NCBI GenBank assembly: GCA_022747635.1
Contig: JAKTNV010000011.1
Coordinates: 16,095,975 to 16,159,974 of the forward strand
Source: Hetaerina americana
Lineage: Eukaryota > Arthropoda > Insecta > Odonata > Calopterygidae
Reading direction: 5' to 3'
DNA length: 64,000 nucleotides
Position numbers and translations under genes: made by a program. This document shows positions 59,201 through 64,000 of the stretch, piece after piece. Every line of letters starts with the position of its first letter. Position 1 is the stretch's first letter. The notes under the pieces are model-generated. The model searched no databases, was not told the DNA's origin, and saw only the letters and a program-made list of their open reading frames with translations.

Positions 59201-60352
59201 TTAGTCAGCAATATCTCGTTATGTGAGTAATCGGATATAATTATGGAGAGTCAACAGTATAGGTGCTGATGATTACCTACCATTATATCTATAGAATAGA
59301 TATAATGGTAGGTAATATTTCATTAATCGCACTGTCAACAGTAAGGTGCTGATGATGCTCTATGACAGCAATTCACGAATGACGTCGGCGAAAAAGTAAA
59401 TTATTTATCTGAACACTTTAAAGACTGCTATATTAAAAAAACGAGTTTAAGCATTCAAAAATCATATGAACAAATCAAAATCATGTTCCTAAAGAGCCCA
59501 CAGGACATCTGATCGTCAGAAACGTAATAGTTTGTGGTAGCCATTCATGAGTAAAATGTTAATTATCTAATAGTATTTATTTAATTTCAATAAATTCTTT
59601 GATATTAGGGCTAGTTTTCAATTTAAACAAATCATTATTGTCAAGTTAACTGTGAAAGAAACTTCCAAAAAAATTAATGGGCTATTAGAATTTGTACTGC
59701 AAAACCCTCTGAAATTTACTCGTACGTAACTAAATTAAAATTAAATGCAATAATGCTATCATAGAAGCCTCAAGGATGGATTAATAAATGTTGTATAGAT
59801 ATATATGTATGGTAGTATAAACTATTAGATATGATCAAACTGTTTCGCGATATTTTGCTGGGAGAAAGGAAAAGGATGCTTAAGTGGATTTAATACATTT
59901 TAACAGGCAGAAAAAATAAAGTAAAAGTTGGCAGGCGCTATAAGTGAATTAAAAGCGCGGGGAACGAACAAGAACAGAAGTGTGCTTCACTCATTTGGTA
60001 ATATTGACAAAATGGATGATAGGCAAATGACCAAACATACACGAAAGAGACATAAATGATCTTGAAAAAAAGGATTGACCTCGGATTAAATTGAATTCCA
60101 AGATGAGGAATGAGAATAAGGGGTCATAGGAAGTTAAGAGCACGTATGAAACAACGCATGAATGTGCCAAAGACGAAAGAATCACTGAAAGATGGGGCAG
60201 TGTGGAGGACATCAGTGAAAGAGAGCAAGTTTCATGAAATAACTCAAAATGAGAGGCATAGACTACCTCAGAAGAGAACGACTCGAACAAGACTTATAGG
60301 AGAGTCCCTGCTGCGACTGACGCAAAATAATAAACAGTTGCAACATCCTCAT
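47200..60352 (-). CDS. PARL: PARL, presenilin-associated rhomboid-like mitochondrial protease (whole split gene, 9 exons)
   Basis: Exons on the minus strand: 60352-60267, 58416-58203, 58124-57999, 57771-57609, 57431-57336, 54677-54553, 54272-54171, 50571-50474, 47290-47200. All phases join, giving 366 residues (human PARL is 379). The N-terminus lacks acidic residues and is rich in Arg, Ser and Leu, fitting a mitochondrial presequence. Family hallmarks are [42 protein letters not shown] with catalytic Ser271, and DHAAHLGG with catalytic His329. PARL is an inner-membrane serine protease that cleaves proteins such as PINK1 and PGAM5 (known for the family). Insects usually have one orthologue (rhomboid-7 in Drosophila). 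All introns are GT-AG except one probable GC-AG. Confidence 0.95.
47588..47755. repeat. foldback repeat, spacerless palindrome, copy 4
   Basis: 84-base arms meet at a GGTACC centre (47588-47671 and 47672-47755) with roughly ten mismatches. The core on the plus strand is CTGATGATGACCCCTAAGCG, then TTGAAAC. It lies in PARL intron 8, about 300 bases from the last exon. Confidence 0.85.
47860..48264. other. PARL intron stretch, nothing recognised
   Basis: No supported feature. Confidence 0.5.
48265..48560 (-). repeat. LINE 3'-end fragment
   Basis: Same layout as at 35035 and 63275: the 3' tip (CTACCGTTCAAGATAGG on the plus strand), then pyrimidine-rich complement of the coding tail (minus strand [18 protein letters not shown] frame). 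PARL intron 8. Confidence 0.65.
48700..49890. other. PARL intron stretch, nothing recognised
   Basis: No supported feature. Confidence 0.5.
49893..50085 (+). repeat. SINE family A, body only, copy 3
   Basis: Matches the bodies of the SINEs at 3403 and 27531 in opposite orientation (GGATGGGACGTTAA, ACCCCTTGGCGCC, GGTTTCTCTCCACCC). It has no tRNA head, and a short CTA repeat follows its end. Confidence 0.8.
50474..50571 (-). CDS. PARL: PARL exon 8: catalytic histidine
   Basis: Encodes [19 protein letters not shown] and [12 protein letters not shown]. The second His is the catalytic base. Acceptor TTCTTCTAG, donor GTAAGT, phases 0 to 2. Confidence 0.97.
51174..52461 (+). mobile_element. mariner, degenerate transposase
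   Basis: TA-flanked (51172-51173 and 52462-52463). Tips are diverged inverses (CAAGGTGTGTTAAAAAAGTA; GGAAGTCTGTTCAAAAAGTA). Plus-strand pieces: [68 protein letters not shown] and a C-terminal LFPKLKRP, across several frames. Inactive. PARL intron 7. Confidence 0.88.
52545..53690 (+). repeat. LINE reverse-transcriptase relic
   Basis: Pieces in order: [11 protein letters not shown], a VIQGCPLS motif (RT domain, normally RQGCPLSP), then a C-terminal tail that matches the shorter fragments at 17200, 35035, 48265 and 63275. It ends at the complement of the family 3' tip (AAAACCTACCTTGAATG). Many stops. This is the longest copy here and indicates a non-LTR element; its clade is not settled. Confidence 0.7.
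54171..54272 (-). CDS. PARL: PARL exon 7: catalytic serine
   Basis: The first codon is the nucleophilic Ser of GASG ([13 protein letters not shown]). 34 codons, phase 0-0, donor GTAAGT. Confidence 0.97.
54553..54677 (-). CDS. PARL: PARL exon 6
   Basis: Encodes [19 protein letters not shown] and ends SLGA, immediately before the catalytic serine. Acceptor CATGCAG, donor GTAAGT, phases 1 to 0. Confidence 0.97.
55070..55240 (+). repeat. tRNA-derived SINE, family C, copy 2
   Basis: A-box-like AAGTGGACGAAGTACTGAGC and B-box-like GGTTTGATTCTGG, then a body shared with 30960-31095. Confidence 0.65.
56345..56790. repeat. diverged SINE-like repeats
   Basis: 56345-56480 pairs with 21865-22070. At about 56745-56785 the minus strand carries an A-box-like TGGTAGTCCAGTGGCTAGAGC, a tRNA-type head whose B box has decayed. 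Confidence 0.45.
57336..57431 (-). CDS. PARL: PARL exon 5: rhomboid core helix
   Basis: Encodes [20 protein letters not shown], the conserved HxxxHxxxN-type rhomboid helix. Acceptor TTTGCAG, donor GTACGT, phases 1 to 1. Confidence 0.97.
57609..57771 (-). CDS. PARL: PARL exon 4
   Basis: Encodes [18 protein letters not shown] and [19 protein letters not shown], conserved in PARL before the rhomboid core. Acceptor AAGTAG, donor GTGAGT, phases 0 to 1. Confidence 0.95.
57999..58124 (-). CDS. PARL: PARL exon 3
   Basis: Begins [15 protein letters not shown] and ends [13 protein letters not shown], 42 codons, phase 0-0. The fit requires donor CAG/GCATGT. The nearby GT (one codon further on) would leave the reading frame of the next exon. 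Confidence 0.88.
58203..58416 (-). CDS. PARL: PARL exon 2: N-terminal matrix region and first membrane segment
   Basis: A strong acceptor (CCTTTCTTTCTTAG) is followed by [13 protein letters not shown] and ends [10 protein letters not shown] at donor GTAAGG. The end matches the start of the extra N-terminal transmembrane helix of PARL. Confidence 0.9.
58985..59131. repeat. foldback repeat, copy 5
   Basis: Arms of about 69 bases, with one indel and few mismatches, around a short AT-rich centre. One arm reads CTGATGATGTTATACCATAA then CGAAACCTAGG, in which GTTAT and ATAAC can pair. PARL intron 1. Confidence 0.85.
59272..59316. repeat. short perfect palindrome between direct repeats
   Basis: 21-base perfect arms (59272-59292 and 59296-59316) with a 3-base loop. 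GTCAACAGTATAGGTGCTGAT precedes it and GTCAACAGTAAGGTGCTGAT follows it (about 59250 and 59332). PARL intron 1. Confidence 0.85.
59360..60266. other. PARL intron 1, nothing recognised
   Basis: No exon or repeat supported in this part. Confidence 0.5.
60267..60352 (-). CDS. PARL: PARL exon 1: start and mitochondrial presequence
   Basis: The ATG has A at -3 (ACCATGA). 28 codons ([20 protein letters not shown], then SCSSRSLL) without any acidic residue. The donor GTAGTC is in phase 2, which exactly fits the next acceptor. The call rests on composition and phase, since presequences are not conserved. Confidence 0.72.
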
Positions 60353-60399
60353 GGTAAGTTTTTTGTTTTATCGATTTTCCGATCGCGCTTGAGCCAATC

Positions 60400-60900
60400 G
60401 CGAAAACAACTGGGCTCGCTAATCGCTTAACTGAACTCCTTAAAGAGACGCAAACGATTGAGCGAACGAAACGGTGGTCGCTCAGTTCCACTTGTTCACC
60501 GTCCCTGAAAAGATGCCCTATTCCTCTAGCACTGGAGGGGCGACCCCTGAGTGACCGAGAGCTCAGGGGTGAGTGAAGATGACGGTCCAAAATGACGGGG
60601 CCGAACTGGACGGGACGGGAGCGAGGCCGTCTCCCGGCAATTGAAGGGGGGGCAAAGTGGGCGTCGTGGAGGCGGACCGGGAAGGCCAGGCGGGTAGGGT
60701 TGGGAGGTAGTCGAGAAATGAGGAAGCACGAGGGGAAAGCGTACGAAGGCGGGCGAGGAATGAAAGGGGGGGACGGAAAGAGTCCACGGCAGTCCCGAAA
60801 GATGGGCGGCCGAGGGAACAGCCACGCGGGGAAGCGATGATTGATGGAAGTGACTTCATTAAAGTCCGAATTCACTTTATCGCTCGCATTCATGTGCACC
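60400..60900. promoter_or_regulatory. GC/CpG-rich island upstream of PARL
   Basis: A sharp rise in G+C and CpG, unlike the surrounding AT-rich DNA, lies 50-550 bases upstream of the PARL start codon. Long open frames on both strands here follow from the base composition. The likely role is the PARL promoter and 5' UTR. No TATA box is evident. Confidence 0.55.
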
Positions 60901-62400
60901 CTCAGGGGGTCTTGCTAAGAAAGCGGACAAAATGTGTTTACCGTTGAAAATCTCTACATTTTAGTACAAGGACACAAAAATTGATTTACACCACAGAGGA
61001 CAAAGGTTGTAATGCCTATAATTATTTGCTCGAATAAGTTCTTTCCATCATATCGCTGGCGCCACATAAATTCACAAAGATGTGAATCTAGAGGGGCCCC
61101 ACATTGTACCCCGTTTCTTCGTTTTACAAGGGTTCACAATTCTTCGACAGCTTTAATGTGCGTCCAAATAGTTGGAGCTCAAAAATTCACCCTTTAATTT
61201 CTGAGAAAATTCATGACATTTCAGCCTTGACGATGAGGACTTTGCAACCTTTATAGGGTGCAAAACAGATATTATAAAGGTACTTGGACAGGTAAATGGT
61301 AAAAACATTGAGATACAAAAGTAAAATAAATAAGGTATAAACAACACTGGTTTACAAAAACACTCCAACCATTCAGCAGCCTTTACAATAACAGAGGGGC
61401 ATGTATAAAACAATTATAATTCTAATGAAAATTCTTTTCATACCGCATTGATTTGATGAATATATGGATCGAAGCAAATCAGACTTCAATTTGCGCGAAA
61501 AATTGCAAAGGCCGTAGACTGCATATGATATTTGATCACTACACAAAACCACAAAGGTGAATTTTTTAGTTTCAATATCAAGAAAAAATAAACTTGCTTG
61601 GATTGATGTGATAATTGATCACCGCATACGTACATATATACGTTAATAAGATGATGATGTGTATTTGTAATAGTGGTCCATTAATTATCATTAAAATAAA
61701 TTTCCTGAGAAAAAGTAAGAATGAATTGTTCGCTGCACTTTTGTACATGTGGTCATAAAAAATATACGGCGACAAAGTCTCGTGGTCTGCTACGATATAG
61801 TAAGTTGATCACGACTGCCTTCGGAAATTTACAAAACAACAACCATTTCATTGTAAAGCGTTCACAAGGTGACTATTTGTGGTTTGTTCTTCTGGTGCTG
61901 GTGGGCTAATGCTATGACGATTTAAAGAATTGGTCTAATAGGCCCATAGATCCTAATAGGCAGTTGATCTCCTCTGAGGCCAGGTATGGAGAAATATATT
62001 GAGTTCTGAATTGTTTGTTACACGCGTATTAGTTTATGAGACAATGCGCAGCACCTGATTGAGGCCTGCCATGAACATGGCGTCCTGTTGACAAATTACC
62101 TGAATTTAGATTACTCTAATTGACTTTGATGTGTTTGACGTTTTATCAATACTTTCACTAGCAGCTGATTAACTTATTTCCGCATTTGCTGCGCTATTGC
62201 TTGCTTACTGATATTTTCTCATAATTTCATCCAATAAATACACTTTTTAATTAATATTTTTAACAAGAGTTAAAAAAATACGAGTATTGACGATGAATCA
62301 TCTTGTTCCTAACCACTAATTACCCCAGATTATTAATATATTTATATGAAATGGTTATGCGAGAGGGATGATGAAAAATTGCGAGCAATTTCATTTCACC
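60901..62400. other. upstream flank, nothing recognised
   Basis: Ordinary AT-rich DNA with no supported gene. Confidence 0.5.
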
Positions 62401-62720
62401 TTTGCCAACTCACGCCGGGAAGGAGAAAATGGGCGACCAGTCAATAATTGGTCCGTGTTAAGATGGTGGAGGGGACTTTGAAGTGGGATGCAGCGAGGGT
62501 GAGTGAATAACTTAATGACGCGGGCGATGACTCGAGCCGACATGTACTCGTGCTACAAACGAGTGACGGGGCCAGCAGAAAAAATACTTTTGTCTTCTAA
62601 TGAGCGCGAGGAATGCGCCAGTTAAGAGATTCCGTGACTAGATCGAGCTACTTAGAAGCAATGATGAACGAAACCGATTGGGCCTTTATTCCAGCGCGGT
62701 GAGCATGGGTACTATAGCTC
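62400..62720. promoter_or_regulatory. second GC-richer patch, possible promoter
   Basis: A smaller GC/CpG-enriched stretch. On the plus strand, ATG at 62463 opens 12 codons (MVEGTLKWDAAR) up to a strong GTGAGT donor at 62499. This could be a first exon of a gene continuing to the right, but no further exon is visible. Confidence 0.2.
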
Positions 62721-63274
62721 ACTGCAGATGTAACTGTGGTATAATATTAGATCTCTATTAAACATGGTAGAAATATTCATTTGATACAGTAAGTCTCTTG
62801 ATAAAAGAATGCAACAAGCTGTGTGGAATATCGTACATACACATTTCGAGAGAGTACATACATGCTATTAATTTTAGTATCTACCATTTCAACTGATTAA
62901 AAACAGACAAAATAGATCTTAGACGGAGTTGCAGCGGAAAAATACCGGGTCTTTAGAGCAACGTGGTCTTTCTCGAGTTCTTTCCTCAAAACTCTACGTA
63001 GGATGAAATATAAAATGAAGCATACATATGCATTTCAAAGTAAATGATCAGTTACGCTTAATTATTCCCACCACCCGACTATTCGGCTGCTTTTGATGGT
63101 GCAAATAAATAAAAAATGAAAACGTCCAAAAAGAAGGACTAGATAATGAGAGATGAAAAAAATTGTTCCCCATTTCTTTCAGGAAATAACATTTCATACA
63201 ATTTTATCTGCCAAAAATTTGAAAGCGAAAAGCGGAAATAGTTGACATTCAACATTCAATTATTATTATTAATA

Positions 63275-63600
63275 TTCTACCAGTTAAGGGTAGGTTTTAG
63301 ATGGACACAGACTGTATAACTGAACAAGTATACATTTATTTGCTTCTCCTGGCAAACCTTAACTTGAAATCCAATTGCAATAAGCCCCTCTTCCATTCTG
63401 CATACTTCCTTCCCCACTTCATTCCATCCAAAATGCCTATTCCATTCCTACCCCTCACTCGTTTGCCCTATGTCCTCACCTCTATCACAAACTTCAACAT
63501 TCCATGTTAGCCAGAGAGAATATTTTGCGTCCATCTTTCCTGCTTAATTTGGATTCCATAATTGATCACAAGATTTCCCTCTCCTCCCCCACCAAGGCTT
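63275..63600 (-). repeat. LINE 3'-end fragment
   Basis: ATT microsatellite, 3' tip CTACCAGTTAAGGGTAGG, then the pyrimidine-rich complement of the C-terminal tail, as at 35035 and 48265. Confidence 0.65.
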
Positions 63601-63603
63601 ATA

Positions 63604-64000
63604 CGAGGGTCATCCGGAAAGTAGTACCCGTTCGTGAAATAAAGACACAAAAGTAAATATTAACAAACATAAAAAATTTTATTTGAAAGAGGATACTTTA
63701 AACTACTTCTCAACATAATCTCCAAGCAAATTAAGGCATTTGTCATAACGTGTGACAAGTTTCTGTATTCCTGCTGCATAGTCCTTCGCCGCCAGCTCAT
63801 TGAGATACGCGAGGGACCCATCTTGCACAAATTTTTGCATAATGCAGATGGTGTTTAACAATTTCATGAACAATTGTTCGAGAAACATTGGGAAAATGCT
63901 CACAGATGTCATCAATTGTGACGCGCCGATCGTTCCTCACGAATTCGTCAACTGAGCTCACCAGTTGGTCTGTAATGACAGACGGTCTCTCCGAACGCTC
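63604..64000 (-). mobile_element. mariner of a third lineage with internal deletion, cut by window end
   Basis: TA (63602-63603) precedes the tip CGAGGGTCATCCGGAAAGTA. The minus strand has the transposase C-terminus (AAGIQKLVTRYDKCLNLLGD, then YVEK) followed upstream directly by the N-terminal region (TDQLVSSVDEFVRNDRR, VTIDDICEHFPNVSRTIVHE, CARWVPR). The catalytic core between them is missing, the junction lying near 63805-63812. It is non-autonomous. The other end lies beyond the window. Confidence 0.85.

Noticed and set aside
60294..60899. 201-residue minus-strand open frame (and two overlapping ones)
   Set aside because: Explained by the GC-rich composition of the PARL upstream island. 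It overlaps the PARL start exon in a different frame, and its Arg/Pro-rich content shows no recognisable domain.
1..64000. CRISPR arrays, operons, bacterial promoters or prophage
   Set aside because: No regularly spaced repeats or prokaryotic gene organisation; the genes are spliced and eukaryotic.

Overview
This is a piece of an AT-rich, intron-rich animal nuclear genome, almost certainly an insect. The genes have many exons with long introns, and much of the rest is mariner-type DNA transposons, tRNA-derived SINEs, non-LTR retrotransposon scraps and foldback repeats. I saw no bacterial, organellar or viral genes and no CRISPR array. The species cannot be fixed from the sequence.

Two protein-coding genes can be assembled exon by exon. 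Both lie on the minus strand, head to tail. (1) PARL, the mitochondrial inner-membrane rhomboid protease, runs from an ATG at 60352 to a stop at 47200 in nine exons (366 codons before the stop). It has a mitochondrial-type presequence, the GxSG serine and the AHxxG histidine. A GC-rich island (about 60400-60900) sits just upstream. (2) An orthologue of IPP (actin-binding, intracisternal A particle-promoted polypeptide), a BTB-BACK-Kelch protein, runs from an ATG at 41743 to a stop at 1623 in 13 exons (968 codons before the stop, 876 if one cassette exon is skipped). All splice phases agree. Two parts of it are unusual: a 235-residue Ser/Gly/acidic N-terminal extension, and a 92-codon Gly/Glu/Asp-rich exon inserted in the second Kelch blade.

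Layout: 1-1622 IPP 3' flank and UTR; 1623-41757 IPP exons and introns, crowded with transposons (mariners at 10709-12037, 20564-21793, 33320-34627 and 37132-38403; SINEs, LINE tails, foldbacks); 41758-47199 IPP leader/promoter and intergenic DNA; 47200-60352 PARL with transposon-filled introns (mariner at 51174-52461, LINE at 52545-53690, SINEs); 60353-64000 PARL upstream DNA, a second GC-richer patch near 62400-62720, a LINE tail and the edge of an internally deleted mariner.

The two genes have no evident functional link: one is an organellar protease, the other probably a cytoskeletal or Cullin-3 adaptor. The observations most worth checking are the modified IPP protein; a mariner with 150-bp near-identical ends that cut off its own transposase; a foldback family whose core (CTGATGATG, short stem-loop, GAAAC) resembles a hammerhead-ribozyme/Penelope-type motif; and a likely GC-AG intron in PARL.
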